A DNA stretch of 64,000 nt from Montifringilla adamsi (GCA_017590115.1 JAGGNK010006493.1:248001-312000), one strand, 5' to 3'; shown: positions 35,531-48,139, counted from the stretch's first letter. The notes: generated from the sequence alone by a model not told the origin. Made by a program: numbers and translations.

Positions 35531-38500
35531 CAGTGCCACGTTTCACACCCTGGCACACTGGCTGCGTATTGTGTGGCAGCGAAATCTGCTGTTTACTCCC
35601 AGCCTCCATCCAGCTCGCTGGTGTTGTGCCTCTACACCTGGGGAGCACACAGGTTAGTTATCGTGGTGACTCGGGCGCGGTTGTTTTGGCCATCATATGG
35701 AGCTTGGAGGACTGGGATTGTGTGTAACCGAATGTCACACTCTAGTATCAAATGCGTTTTAATATTTTGCTCACTGCAGTTGTTGATGTCTACAGTTCCC
35801 TGACGACCGGTGGGTGTAGCCAGGTGGGCGTCAGTCTCCTCCCAAGCACCAAGTGCCAAGATGAGAGGTAACAGCCTCAGGTTGCACCAGGGGAGGTTTA
35901 GGTTGGATATTAAGGAAAATTTATTCGTTGAAAGGGTTGCCCAGGCCTGCTATAGGCTGCCCAGGGCAGTGGTGGAGTCGCCATCCCTGGAAATATTCAA
36001 AAAACATATGGATGTGGCACTCCAGGACATGGTTTAGTGCTAAATATGGTGATACTGGATTGATGGTTGGACTCAATAGTCTTAAGGTTCTTTTCCAACT
36101 TAAATGATTCTGTGATTCTCTTGACTTGCTGTCAGAGACCCTTGACTTCTGGTAACTCCCCAGTAGCACATGGCAGTGTGTGAGAGTAGCAGAGGAGGGT
36201 GGCATCTTGTTTTTCAGCTCTCTGTCATCCTTTCAGCCCAGAGCAGGCCAGTTGGTCTTCGTGGGTACATTTGGTAACCAGTGCCATCTCAAGACCATTT
36301 CTCTGCAGCCAGTCTCCTTCTTAAATCCTTGGCATCCCTTTCTTAGGGTCTTGAAAGGGAAAAAGGCAAAACTAAATTAGTGTTAAGCTAACATTTTGTT
36401 GAAAGACTTTTTCCTCTTTCCTGAGATGCTTCTGGAAGGAGTTGTCATGGACACATACAAGTGGTTTGATCATCAGGTCCAAACCTTCCAGGTTTTGGTT
36501 GCCAGCTTTCCTGTACAATGTTTATGAAAATCACCCAGGAGTTTTACAGGAAGTAGCAGCTCGTGTTTGCAGTGCACAGCAGACACCACTGAGGTTCCTG
36601 GAATGGATGTTTGCAAGTTCTGTGTTTTACAGAGAACATCAGAGAGCTGCACTGGGTTTTGTGTCTGTTGTATTTAAATTTATCTCCTTAATGATTCTGT
36701 TTGTTTTCTTGATAAACTTAGGAAGGCTTTTAAGGGGAAAACAAACTAAAGATGAAACCATAATAAAGATACAGTGGTGTCAGAGACAGTGTGCAGAGTC
36801 CTTATGTAAATATTAGTGGAGTTATTAATTGGGAGTGTGTACCTCCCTGACTAAAGGTGGTTGGCAGCTCCCAGGGCCCAGGTGTGGATGAGAGTGCTTG
36901 CATGTTGCAGCGTGGCAAGGAAGGGCTGATCTCAGCCTACAAATTTGAAATGCAGCTGTATTTATTAATTTACTGTGATAAATATGAAGTGGCAGTGCAG
37001 CTCCTTAGGGCCCTGTGGCTTTATCCAGAAAGGCAGTGAAAGTAGATAACGAAGAAATGTATGCAGGGGATTGTGACAAACAAAATCCTGTTTGATGTTT
37101 CTTGTACAGAAAGCAACATTAGGGTTTTTATGCTAAAAACAGTTAAGCAGAAACAAAATTACAAAGGGATTTTTGGCAACCAGTATAACTTGAAAGTTCT
37201 GGTGTGCATTGTGCCAGTGACAGCTTTCAGGGGCCACATACCTCACCACAGGCATATAAAGCAGGAGTGCAAGGGTTTGTCCAACATTCTGGCTGCTGCC
37301 AGAGTCTGGCACGTCCCTTCCTCTGTTGGGAATTGTGTCTGACAAACTCCCTGTTTGAAGAACTTACAAAAGGGTGTCCCTGATGTTTTTTCTGCAGGTG
37401 CTCTAGCAGACAGTCTGGCACCTTATGGTCATGTATGATACGTTTTTTTATGAGCCTTGTTATTTCCAAGAGCAGCATGAGAGCATCACATTGGATGGGA
37501 GAAGCATCTTGCAGGTGCCTTAAATGTCGTAATCTGACTTCATAAGTGATAGAGAATTTATCTTCAGTGATTTATTAACTTTAAGGCTGTATTTGATTAA
37601 ATATCCATCAGAGCTTGACTTCTAAATGATTTATAGCCTTCTCCCTTTGGAAGGAGAGAGTCAGTAGGGGTGACCAGTCAGAACTTCTGATTTGTGTAAT
37701 TTCAAGTGGATGAGTCTTTGAAAGCACATGGCAGTGTTATGTTTCCCTAACAGATAGTTCAGCTTGCTAATATTAGGTGGTGGTGCTAATTTTATTTTAG
37801 CTATTTAATCTCTGGTAGGAAAATGAAATGTATGGAATTTAAAAATGGCTTATTAATTAACTGCTGTGGTTTCTTCTGTGTTATTTTATCTCTAGATCAG
37901 TCGTATTGTCATCGGCTGCAGCATGACATGTATTTCCTTACAAGCACTAGCCGACTGAATGAGCAAGTGGTTGATAAAATTGTTCTTCAGCTTAACAGAG
38001 TCTATCCCCAAATTCTTACCAATGAAGAAGCAGAAAAGGTAATTTGAGGAGTTTTGCTGTGTCTCTGACTGTTGTGTTGATTCTGTAGGTCACTACTCCA
38101 GCTGCCCTCTTCCTGACACAACTCTTGGTGTCACATGCAGCCAACCTGCCTCACCTCCTGCTTGCTGACCAGTTGTGTCTGGCATCTCATGTAAGAGGAG
38201 CAGTCACAGGGCTGGCACGTTCCCTGTGCCAAGTGGTCATGGGAGAGAATGCTCTCTTCAGTGGCAGTTTAATGCCACAGTCCCTGGCATGACCAGGGGC
38301 ACGCAATCGTGCAGCCAGTCCATGGGCAGGAGGACACCCGTCCTGTGACCATAGGCCTGGAGTGTCTGTCTCCTCCCATGAGGTGGTGTGGAGTGGCACA
38401 CCACATGATTTGTGCTGCATCCATCTCTGACCACAAAATCATCTATATTAGCTCAATCAGTTTTGGTAACCAATTAATAATTTTAAGTATTGGTGGTGAA

Positions 38501-41500
38501 GTGGGGGGAGGGGGGGGTGTTAGTCCCAGTAGTAAGTGTGAAGCTGTGGGAAGTGGGTGGAGTTAATAGTATCAGATGCAGTGGTGCCACTATGTATGGA
38601 GGAAGGCCACCCTCCCTGATGTGAAGCTTTCAAAAACGGGTAGCTCTTTTTAGGGAGAAAAAGCTTCTAATCTTGTGTGGAGACAAATTAAAGTCAGCTA
38701 AGAGCTTCTGTAATAGTTTGTAGTTGCTCTCTGCTGGCTTCATGTCTGCACAGAGTTTTGGCATATCAGTATTTTAACATCAGGAAAAATAGGTTCAATT
38801 CTACCATAATCAAACTTCATGGGGACAATTAGTGTTTTGTGGTGTAGAGTAGAGCTAGATCATTTACTGAGCTAGTCTTGCCACCTTCCCTCAAGAGCTT
38901 CAAAATAAACCCATAAAGAATCTGAAACGTGATTTGTGGCAGAAATGAACTGCTTTTTAATGGATTCAGGCAAGTTTGTGTCAACTTTATTGAATGTTTA
39001 GGAAGCTTATAATCTCAGCTGTATCTGGTAGACCCTGTGGGAATTTTGTCAGCATAAGGAGTATTGTGTAAAATCTGTGGCATTCTTGTCCCCCTCAAGC
39101 AGCAATTGTTCCTAACTCAGTAAGCTACAAAGGTTTTCCACTGTGCTGCTATGAAATATGATGTCTTGCTGAAAATGGCTTGGGATGTTTTTTAAATAAA
39201 ACGGTTTGATGTGTAAGGCTAGGGATGCATTTTCCTTCTCCTTGTAAGGTCTCCTAATACTCATTGCGTTTAGCACTACAGAAGAAAGGTATTTCCCACT
39301 GCAACTGTTTGCCAACCTGAGTAACGGGAATTTGTGCCTGTTGAAGTGGGCATACAGCAGTTAATTGGCTGGAAATAATAAAAAACCATGAAACACGAGA
39401 TCTTGGGATGATGAACACTCCAGTACTGGGACTAGGATAAGCAGTATAAAGTGCCTTTTTGGGGATCATTACTAGGCAGCTAAGGGCAAACTTGAAAGCA
39501 TCAAACTTTATTTCAAATTATACGATTTGCTGAAATATTCTATCTACAGCTGCCAGAATGAAACTGTACAATAGCAAGTGCCGTGGCAGCTTGGATGCAG
39601 GGAAGACATCAAATGCTGAGTGCCTTTCACTTGATTGGGACAGAAAAAAGCAGAAGGATAGACAGAGACAGTATGCTCTCCATCAGACAGTGCTGACCAC
39701 ATGGAGCTCAGGGCTGTGCAGTGCATGTATGTCCTTTTTAGGTTTCCCTTTTTGGTCCATTCTTTTAGTAAAGTCAAAGAAGCTCCATAAAGAAGCTACA
39801 TAACTGGCATAGTGATGTAAAATTGATCTTTTAATCTCTCTTCTGTTTTAATCTCTTTTCTGATGGGTTTTTTTCTCTTGCAGTTCAGGAACCCAAAGGC
39901 ATCACTCCATACCAGGCTCTCAGATCTGTTAAAACACCTCCAAAAGAAAGGAGACAGACACTGTCAGGAGTTTTACAGGGCTCTGCAGATCAATGCTGAA
40001 CAGCTGTTTAATGACCTGCCAAGCAGGAAAATCTTGAGTAAGTTGACTTGTAAGTTGATTCAGTTGTGGATTTCCTCACCAGTGTATTACAAAACCTAAT
40101 TTCAGATGTAGTCTAGGTCATTTAAACAACTTAAACAGGTTATAAATAATACAAATAAACAAGTTACTTAAATAATTTTTAGGGTATACCTTAATTCCTT
40201 CTGACTTGAGTTTTCCAAAAGCTGTAAGAGGATTTTGTAATGTAAAATTGTAATTTCCTTCATTTTGTCTTTCATTTTGAAAGAAGCAATTTGTATCTAC
40301 GCAGCACAAACTGGTGGAGGACCATTTTCTTGTCTGCACAGGGAGGCATCAGAGTTACCCCACATCCATAACTGAACCCTTTTGAACTGGGGAAGTCTGG
40401 GCCCATCCTGCCTCAGAATCTCAGATGAGCCCCAATCCCAACTGACTGAGCCTCGCAGCAGCTTGAAGGCAGCGCTTTGATCTGATGTTCACCTTGCAGA
40501 AGTTGTGCACTTTGAAGAACAGGCTCTTCAATCAAATTATCTTGGATCTGTCATTTTTACTTTGGTAGAGGTCAAGAAACAAGTTTTTCTGCCAGGCTGA
40601 CTGTCAGTTAGCAGACAGCCTTTATGAATCAAGAGCAGTTTGAGAAGTCTTGGTGTTGTCACTAAGAAGAAAAAATTCACTACTGTTTTGGTGTTTAAGA
40701 GTTGAAGCTTTTTTAATGTTCAGTAGCACATTTTACAAGCCATTTTTGAAAATGTGTCTTTAGAAGGAGACTTGGATAGGGTCTGTGGGATGTTTTCACT
40801 TTTAGCTAGAGCAGAAACGTGCTCATCCTTGCACGATTTATGTGGTGACTCCAAGCTGTCCTCAGGTAGCCATGAGTAGGCAGGGTTAGGGTTTCTCATG
40901 TTCAGACTCTGCATAGCAAATACCTGTGCTAGAAGTGCTTCACGTTAAACATACAGCTCTTTGTGGCACCTGAAAACAGTTTTGCTCCTGCTGCAAACTG
41001 CTGACTTCAGTAACCATCAAAAGTCATTAAATTCTCTATTTTCTTGGTACACTCTTTCATGTTACCATCCTCAGAAGGGTGAGGATAATTTAAATAACTG
41101 AGTTAAAACATTACTGTGTGCTGAGGTTCGGCAGTTTCTTTCTGTTGACCTAAGAAATAAATATTGAGATGATTGTGTTAATATGCTTGCTGCTTCTTAG
41201 AGTTCTGTAATTAAAACAAATGTCTGCATTCTGGATTGAATGGTGAAGAAGCATCTGTGCAGCTTTTTAAGCTAAAACTGCAAACACCTTTATGCTTCAG
41301 GAAAAGCTCCTTTATTGATATGAGGAGTAACTTTTCATTGAAGTGAACTTGGACATTTTCAATATTTAAGGCATTATCCTTCAGACCTCCAACATGCACA
41401 ATTTGTTACTTGAATGTTACTTCTTGGAAGTGCCTTGGAAGGGCTGTTGAAGGCCAAGATCTGTGGGGTCCTGAGCACTCTGATCAGTGGAGGGTGTCCC

Positions 41501-44500
41501 TGCCCATGGCAGGAGGTTGGAACTGGGTGGTTTTCAGGGTCCCTTCCAACTCAAAGCATGGTATCATTCTATAATGCTCTTAGCAGTTGTTAAATTTAGC
41601 ACAAAGCATTTACAGAACTGACACTAGAATTTGTAAATATGAAGAGCAAGGAGAATCACTAACATAGGGCTTTTCTTCTAAATGCAGGCTGAGCTGAAAT
41701 AAGCAGCATTACAAACACCTGGAGAAATTATCAGTGAGGACATGGATGAACCATGGATGGTTCGTGGATGAACTCCGTAGTTCTGTAATAGATTACTTGC
41801 AGCTACATACATAGGACAGATTTTTTTTCAGCAGAGGAAATCCTTTCAAATATTTCTTTTTCATTTTTAAGACAGCTTTAAAATTCGTGCTAGAACAAAA
41901 TTTCTTTGCCTGAAGTGTAAATTGCCAGTGAAGTGTCTGGTAATGTCTGAACATTCCCACTAGAGGGGGGGTAAGGCACACGGTATGGGCAGCCTCGGAG
42001 TTGTTGAAGCAAACGGGAGTTTCCAAGGGACTCAGAAAATGTTTCTATTTCTCTTCGTGATGACATAGACTTAAAGGATAAAGGCTCGGATCAGCCCCAC
42101 GTAGTGATAGGAGTGGCAGAGATTTGTCTGTGCCCTCCTATGCAATGTGAGGATTTCCTAGCTGGAATTTCTAGGAAGGCCATCAGCTCCTCAAAGGGGC
42201 AGGCTGGGTGGGGCTGTTAGAGGCACACTGAGCTCATGGAAGCTTTGCAGCAGTCCTTGCTGCTCCGGTGACTCTCAGGCTTCACAGCAAAGGGCACCAG
42301 ATGCTTCTGTCCTGCTCCAGGGCCATGCCCTGTCCCCCCACTGAGAGGGATATCCTTAGCAGGGGAGATGGATGTTGCCCTGTCGCAGTCTGGGTGGACA
42401 GGGCAGTTTTCGAGGCACCTCTCCTACATCCTGGTGTCATGTGAAAGAAGGAGAGCAGTTTAAACCAATTAGTCTTAAATTCTTCCCTACTGACAGACAG
42501 ATTCATAACTCTTCCTTTTTTTCCTTTCCTTTTTTAACCCTCCTAGCCCTTTGACAGTTGGACTTGGTGATCGTAGAGGTCTCTTCCAACCTTTATGATT
42601 CTGTGATTGCATGATTACAGAAAGGTTTGGCTAAAACAGTGTTGCACATCAGTGATGTGTTATGGAAAGTCACTCCTCTGCCATGTCTGGTGACAGCTGT
42701 GCATCCCCCTTCTGCAGACAGCATATTCTCCACATCTGTGTGGCAAAGGCAGCTCTGAAAGGGTCTTTCTGCCCAGACTGGAAACTACTGAACACCTTGT
42801 CCTAAGGCCAGTCTCCTTTTCTATTAGAATTTGCAGAAAGATGGAGGCTGAAATTACTTGTGCCACATGTTAGCATGTAGAACCTACAGAGTTTTAAAGA
42901 AGCTGGGCATGTGTTCAGCTGAGACCTGCATTTAGTAAATAATCTACACCAACACGTTTTTTCTATGTGCTTTACCTGCTAATGCATCAATGCCTGGAGA
43001 TTTGCTCAAGAACAAAGAATAGTGATACATTAAATTATGGAGGTGTTTTCAGATTAGTGCATCTGTTAACAAAGAGTTTGTATGTATTGCAATGAAAACT
43101 TCACTGGTATTGTGAAGGATTATCTCCTGCTTTCCTAACTTAGGAAAAAAGTGTAATGTTATTTATGTGGTCAGTGCTTAAGTAGATCAGAGGTGGGGCT
43201 GCAGCTATTTGTAGTTGCATTCAGGTGACTCTGTGCCTATGTCTTTTGGTCAGTTCAGCTTTAACTCTAGCAATGGGTTACCACTGGAGGGGTTAATACT
43301 TTATGTCAATATGGGATATTTTTCTGAAATGTGGTGTTTTGCACCATTTTGCATGTGCTGATTATGTTTGTTTGTTTGCTTGAGCTGAATACTAACTTTT
43401 CATGTGTTGCTTTTATTTCTAGAAACCCCAGATCCCACAGAGATAGACACTGACAAGGAGCAATATATGCTAAATGACAGGGGTAAATAAATCATACAGT
43501 GTCACCGGATGGAATGGCTTTGCAGATTATGATGCAATTTATTATATCATGTAATTTGCACTGCATATAGCAACTACTTTGGCTTATGATGTCTTTACTG
43601 TCACAAGTTAAGTAGAATTAATGGAGGAAAATGTACTGAGTTACTGTTGAGGAAACCAGTGCCAGGAAATTGAAGAGACTGTAGAGTTTAATCAATATTT
43701 ACAATGGTATTACTTACACTATTCCAGCTAAGCTCTTAATTTCCTGCGATTTCTTCAATACCTGAACAGTAAGGTCTATTCATTTTGCATAAGGCCACCA
43801 ATAACTTTTTGATCTTTCTTTTTTTTTTCAATTTTTTTTAAGTTCTCAATTTAACTACAAGTAATTTGAAAGCAATGACAGAAAGGAAGGAAAAGCTTAA
43901 ATATATTTTCCTTAGGAAAACGTATTAATTAGTTTCACCTTCCTCTGTTCAATGCTAGATTATAGAGACAAATATTTTTTTCATGGTAGGATATTTTGAA
44001 AAGGAAGATCTCAAATAAAGTTGAAGAGTTCTCACCATTTATAATGAACTATTGTATCATTGAAGTTCAGTATTTTATTTAGAGATTTAGATACAATAAT
44101 GAGAGATTCAAAACACCTTCTATGAATTATGCCTTTTTTGCAGGTTCCTGAGAGAAAACTGAAATAAGTAGCAGAAACACTGTTTAACTCAATGTATATT
44201 TTTGTCTGTGGTGGTGGTGTTTCCATGAATATTGAACCAAACTGCTGTTCAGGCTTTACACATTGCAGAGAAAGTGCTTGGAAATAAGACAATGAAGTAG
44301 GGGTTTTTTTGGTTTGTTTTTTTTTTTTTTTTTTTTAACTTATTACTTTTTTTTTCTGACCTGGCCTCAGACTAGAGATTGTTTGGCCACTAGGCACCCT
44401 CCTTGGGAGGTTACATGCCAAAGAGCAACCAAATCTGTGCTCCTTTGCTGTTTTTCCAATGTCCTTGTCCACGCAGTCAGCTCCAGGAATTCATTGAGGC

Positions 44501-45918
44501 AGTACACTTGTCCTTAAATTGAGAAGTGTAGCTTAATTGTATCTACAAGTAGATGCGTCATTTAATTGTATCTTTGTTTCTAGTGACATAGTAACTGCAA
44601 ATAGAGTATTAGGTAATAAAGAAGCAGATACAAATCTTCATGCTGTTTTGTCAGTGGATAAGTATGAATTAGAATGGTTTTACTGAACATCAGTACTGAC
44701 CATCACCATTAAACTGTGTGTAATTCCAGGCAGGCAGTTTCCAGGAGATTTGGTTTGGATACTTTTCCTTAAATACCGTAGTCTGTAGCTGGATGAGCAG
44801 AGGGGAACAGGCAATGGTGGCAAAGCAACTGTAGTGAAAATTAATTGATGCTAATAAATGTGCTTCACAGTACATTAGCTACAGAACATACAGAATTGTG
44901 AATATGTTAGCTTCATTTGAATATGCTTAATTATGCATATTGATAGCAATTGGTGATTTGTGAACTGAGCTAAACTTCTGCTGCCCTGCTCTGTCTCAGT
45001 TTGTTTTCTTGCTGTTTTCTGTAGGCCCAGTGTTTTTCCTGGCGTGTTTCAGCGTGGCTGCAGGACTGGCCCTTTTCTGGTACTGCTGTAACTCAGGTGA
45101 GCTTTTCAGGGGCTTCTCCTGGCTGCCTTCCCTCAGCAGGGATGGAACAAGCTGGGCTCCTCATCTGACAGGGCTCCCTAACAGGGTGGGTCAACGTGTC
45201 ATCATTCATAAATGAGCTCTGGATACAAATTGCACAGTGAACATGCTGAGGTATAAATAATGGATATTTTGCCTACAGAAGATGCCACAAATAGGGGCAC
45301 TTTTTAAATACAGTAGTCATGTGAACTCCTGTTGCTATAGCAATAGGTCATGATTCCCAGCAGTCATGAGACAGACCCAAAACCTTCTGGCTCCCACACC
45401 CCTTGGTGCTGGTGGAAGCCTGGCCAGGGCTGGGGGATGCTGGCTGGATTTGCTGAGTTCCAGCAGCTACAGCTGTCCCTGTGCTGCTGGCTCTGGGTGC
45501 TAGCTCTAACGCCCTCTGTGATTTGACAGTCACCTGCTCCACACCATCCAGTGCTGTGCTCAGGGGTGAAGCTGCCCCCTTCCCTAACTGATCAATCTCC
45601 TCTTCCTCTCTCAACTTGCAGCAATGAATCTGAACAGATTCATTGTTAGCCTCTCTTGGCAGTTGATTTCTGCAATTTGAAGGAAATGGGCTTTCCTCTA
45701 GAGTTATTTTCAATTGGTTTTTATTTTTTGCAGATGCTGCTTTATAGCTGAAATGAAATCTAACTGTGTTCACTTTCTCTTTTTCCTCTTCTCGTTCCAT
45801 TTTAGAAACGCAAGTCATAGGAAGAGCCAGGAGAATCTTGGGTTTTTCTCCTATTATTATAGGAAGACATGTTAGAAATATTTGTATGTTGTATTTGGAA
45901 GACATGTCAAGAAATTAA
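35380..45918 (+). CDS. CARD19: Caspase recruitment domain protein 19 (BinCARD), six coding exons, complete
   Basis: Exons 35380-35386, 37896-38038, 39884-40037, 43423-43482, 45025-45096 and 45806-45918 join to 549 bases, 182 residues plus stop; the mitochondrial human isoform has 183. Every junction is GT/AG and in phase. Residues 1 to about 100 form the CARD, a six-helix death-fold interaction domain ('VYPQILTNEEAEK', 'HCQEFYRALQ'); 102-121 is an acidic polar linker; about 124-143 is a membrane helix; the tail 'RRILGFSPIIIGRHV' is conserved. The human protein sits in mitochondrial membranes, has been linked to cristae-organising complexes, and a shorter isoform binds BCL10 to restrain NF-kB signalling. 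Cys7 and Cys77, reported as a disulphide pair in human, are kept; human Cys63 is Ser here. It is convergent with NINJ1. Confidence 0.95.
35387..37895 (+). other. CARD19 intron 1
   Basis: A 2.5-kb intron with a CR1 copy at 35862-36120 (+). No other structure was recognised. Confidence 0.85.
35862..36120 (+). mobile_element. CR1 LINE 3' fragment
   Basis: 'gaggtttaggttggatatta', 'gcccagggcagtggtggagt', 'catccctggaaatattcaaa' and the terminal 'aaatgattctgtgattct' are all present in order, making this one of the clearest CR1 ends in the window. Confidence 0.95.
37896..38038 (+). CDS. CARD19: CARD19 coding exon 2 (first half of CARD)
   Basis: Acceptor TATCTCTAG, donor GTAATT at 38039. Encodes residues 3-50 ending 'TNEEAEK'. 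Cys7 is here. Strong match to the mammalian CARD N-terminal helices, including 'EQVVDKIVLQLNR'. Confidence 0.96.
38039..39883 (+). other. CARD19 intron 2
   Basis: A 1.8-kb intron with no recognised transposon or exon; a G-rich run ('gtggggggaggggggggtgt') lies near 38500. Confidence 0.8.
39884..40037 (+). CDS. CARD19: CARD19 coding exon 3 (second half of CARD)
   Basis: Acceptor CTCTTGCAG, donor GTAAGT at 40038. Encodes residues 51-101: 'FRNPKASLHTRL' through 'LPSRKIL'. It carries Cys77; position 63 is Ser in the sequence 'TRLSDLL', where human has Cys. Confidence 0.96.
41440..41572 (+). mobile_element. CR1 LINE 3' fragment
   Basis: 'tgtccctgcccatggcagga', 'ggttttcagggtcccttcca' and 'ggtatcattctataatgc' indicate a diverged forward CR1 3' end. 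Confidence 0.75.
42545..42612 (+). mobile_element. CR1 LINE terminal fragment
   Basis: 'ttggacttggtgatcgtaga', 'ggtctcttccaacctttatg' and 'attctgtgattgcatgatt' are a CR1 terminus about 70 bases long. Confidence 0.85.
43423..43482 (+). CDS. CARD19: CARD19 coding exon 4 (acidic linker)
   Basis: Acceptor TTTATTTCTAG, donor GTAAAT at 43483. Sixty bases encode residues 102-121, 'KTPDPTEIDTDKEQYMLNDR', linking CARD to membrane anchor. Identity to human is low, but length, acidic character and phase agree. Confidence 0.85.
43483..45024 (+). other. CARD19 intron 4
   Basis: A 1.5-kb AT-rich intron with a 20-base T run (44317-44336). No exon or clear transposon seen. Confidence 0.8.
44317..44336 (+). 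repeat. T homopolymer (20)
   Basis: Twenty consecutive T, preceded by a shorter T7 run. No flanking duplication was found that would identify it as a retroposon tail. Confidence 0.9.
45025..45096 (+). CDS. CARD19: CARD19 coding exon 5 (membrane helix)
   Basis: Acceptor TTTCTGTAG, donor GTGAGC at 45097. Encodes residues 122-145: 'GPVFFLACFSVAAGLALFWY' is a hydrophobic helix aligning with the human 'FLAGLGLAAGLALLLYC'. It is the likely mitochondrial anchor. Confidence 0.95.
45097..45805 (+). other. CARD19 intron 5
   Basis: A 0.7-kb intron with no recognised repeats. A minus-strand open frame crosses it and exon 6 but is antisense to the conserved gene. Confidence 0.8.
45806..45918 (+). CDS. 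CARD19: CARD19 coding exon 6 (C-terminus and stop)
   Basis: Acceptor CCATTTTAG; TAA at 45916-45918. Encodes residues 146-182. The block 'RRILGFSPIIIGRHVRN' is strongly conserved with human 'RRVLGFSPVIIDRHVSR'; the last dozen residues diverge. Confidence 0.94.
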
Positions 45919-46654
45919 GGAAAAGCTGTCTCTTTGCTTGTCTGTACTGTACACCGGCCAAAGGAAGCCAACAGTGCATAAAAATGTCCTGTACTCATAC
46001 CAAAGATTGTATCAATTAGCTTAATCAATAACTGCCTTGCCTCCAGATGTATTTGGAATTTCAGCTCTAAATGTCCTTCTTTATGGGAATGGACCATTTA
46101 TTTTTGTAAATGCTTGAAGTATTTATTGTTTGTATAAAAAATATTTTTATTACAAGCTTTAAAATGATCTCTTAAGTGAGCATGGGTCTGAAGCCATGTT
46201 TGCATATGTGTTTTCTGTACTGGAATGAAGGATCACAACTGTTTGAAGAACTCTGGCCTTCCTTTTATGAGAATTAGTTTTTAAGAAAAGAACTTAAACA
46301 CATGCACTCAAAGCCCTTATTAAGAATGGATCTCCATCTCAGAACTGTTTTGTCTAGACCCTTTATAGTCACTGCCTGAGCTCAGGTGGGCACTGGCACC
46401 TGTGAAGAGTTTATGGGGGCCAGTTCCCTTGATGTGTGCCTTGTATTCATTGTGTCTTCTGATTCCCTGTTGGTGCCTCATCCCAGTCTGCTTTGTTCCT
46501 GGTCTCACACAGCTGCTGACCCTGGTTTGAATGCCCTGGAGCTGGTGCAGGCTGCATCCCAGCCCATGGGGTGTTCCAGGGAGTGGAATGTCTGACCTGA
46601 AGCACTTGCAATTACCAAGAAAGTGTTCCAGATTCATTTAGCTTTCCCTTTCCC

Positions 46655-47062
46655 AGTGAAGTAAAGGGAGGCTCTGCAGAGAGACTTGGACAAATTGGAG
46701 GGCTGGACAATCACCAACCCAGTGAAGTTCTACAAGGGGAAGGTGCCGGATTCTGCACCTGGGATGGTGCAGCCCTGGATGTATGGACAGGCTGGGGAAG
46801 GAGATGCTGGAGAGCAGCACCATGCAAAGGGACCTGGGAATCCTGATGGATGGAAAGTTGGATATGAGTCAGCAGTGCCCTGGCAGCCAGGGGGGACATG
46901 CCTGTTCTGGGGGGCACCAGGCCCAGCATGGCCATTTGGGCCAGGGAGGGGATTATCCCTCTCTGCTCTGCACTGGCATGGCCTCACCTCGAGTGCTGGG
47001 GGCAGTTTGGGCATCACAATATTAGAAAGATATTAAACTATTAGAGAGCTTCGAAAGGATGC
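46655..47062 (+). mobile_element. CR1 LINE fragment (3' coding part)
   Basis: 'gagagacttggacaaattgg', 'gctggggaaggagatgctgg' and 'agggacctgggaatcctgat' follow the end of the CR1 reverse-transcriptase frame and the start of its 3' region, forward. It ends in 'ttagagagcttcgaaaggat'. Confidence 0.85.
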
Positions 47063-47135
47063 TTCCAGGGATGGGGCAGCAACAGCTTCTCTGGGCAGCC
47101 TGTGCCAGGGCTGGTGGAAGGATTCTTTCCCAGTA
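47063..47135 (-). mobile_element. Short inverted CR1 fragment abutting the previous copy
   Basis: 'ttctctgggcagcctgtgcc' followed by 'ggattctttcccagta' is the reverse complement of a CR1 3' part, directly joined to a forward copy. Junction position is approximate. Confidence 0.65.
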
Positions 47136-48133
47136 TGGTACAGGAAAATTTACTATGGCTAGGGCTGTGTTTTTCTCCCTTCCTGAGGTTGCTTGAGATG
47201 AAGATGTCTCTCAGGGAAAAAAATGAATCCAGAATGAGCTATGCCAAGGGTTAGAGCTGGAAGGAGGAAGAAAAAGCAAGTCTGGGTTCATCCCAGTGTT
47301 AAAGGACCTAACAGCAAAGAATAGAAAACAATCTGTTCCTTCATTAGTGCCAGTTATTAATTTGAACAGTGAATGTCAGGCTGCCTATACAGTTGGCATG
47401 TGCACAGGCTGGGAGACATTCTTAGAATATTTTTCTTTCAGGAGCTCGCTTTTCTGCAAGCACATCTGTGCATCACATATGGACAGCTCTAATTCCATTT
47501 TCAGCTCCTGGAGGAAGCACATGTGCACCTGCATGGGAGTCAGGTCCTTCTGGACAAACAGTGTTACAGACTTGGGAATAAATCGAGCAGGGTCTTGGAT
47601 GAAGTTGTTTAGCTGCAGAATTCTGGTTTTCCTGGCAAATCAAGAACAGCTTGGCCTTCGCTGCTGAAACTGTGCTGGTATTAATTTATGAACATGGTTC
47701 ACACTGTGTGCAGGGAAGTTGTCCTGGCTGGGTTGTAGGTGGTTCCATGCCGAAGGTGGAGGCCATCCTTGTGAACACTGTGGCTGCCATGCTGTGGGCA
47801 GGAATTTGTACAGGAGCTAAGCAGGTACTGGCCTGAGCCGTGGAAATGGTTAAGGCCGAGTACGGGGCCGTCTGTGCGCAGAGAGCTGGGAAGCAAAGTG
47901 ATAGATCCTACAAAGAATTTGCACAATTCTGTTTAAAGCCAGACTGCTATTTAAAGGACTTGGTGAAGGATGATGTGCCTGATGAGCTGGCGTGGGAATG
48001 AAGTGATGATTCATTCTGGGATGCACTGGGCTGCTTTACAGCTGCTGGATGGAGTTTGCAGTTAAAAGTGCCTTTGTCAAGACAAAGTTATTCCTTTTGT
48101 TTCTTTCAATTGTTGTTATTTTTTCCATATTGT

Positions 48134-48139
48134 AATAAA
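48134..48139 (+). terminator. Candidate CARD19 poly(A) signal
   Basis: AATAAA 2.2 kb after the stop codon, followed by GT-rich 'tgtgccattgtggatgcttt'. Other AATAAA hexamers occur at 47577 and 48373; a non-canonical signal nearer the stop is also possible. Transcript ends cannot be fixed from sequence. Confidence 0.3.

Larger units (their letters stand above)
40038..43422 (+). other. CARD19 intron 3
   Basis: A 3.4-kb intron with CR1-derived ends at about 41440-41572 (+) and 42545-42612 (+). Otherwise AT-rich with nothing recognised. Confidence 0.8.

Noticed and set aside
35106..35648. Minus-strand open frame over the CARD19 promoter
   Set aside because: CpG-island artefact, Ala/Pro/Arg-rich, no family likeness.
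36442..36816. Plus-strand frame with a hydrophobic stretch in CARD19 intron 1
   Set aside because: No splice-site support, no conservation argument, and lies in an intron between well-matched exons.
45348..45905. Minus-strand open frame of 185 codons across CARD19 intron 5 and exon 6
   Set aside because: Antisense to the conserved CARD19 exon and without a recognisable domain.
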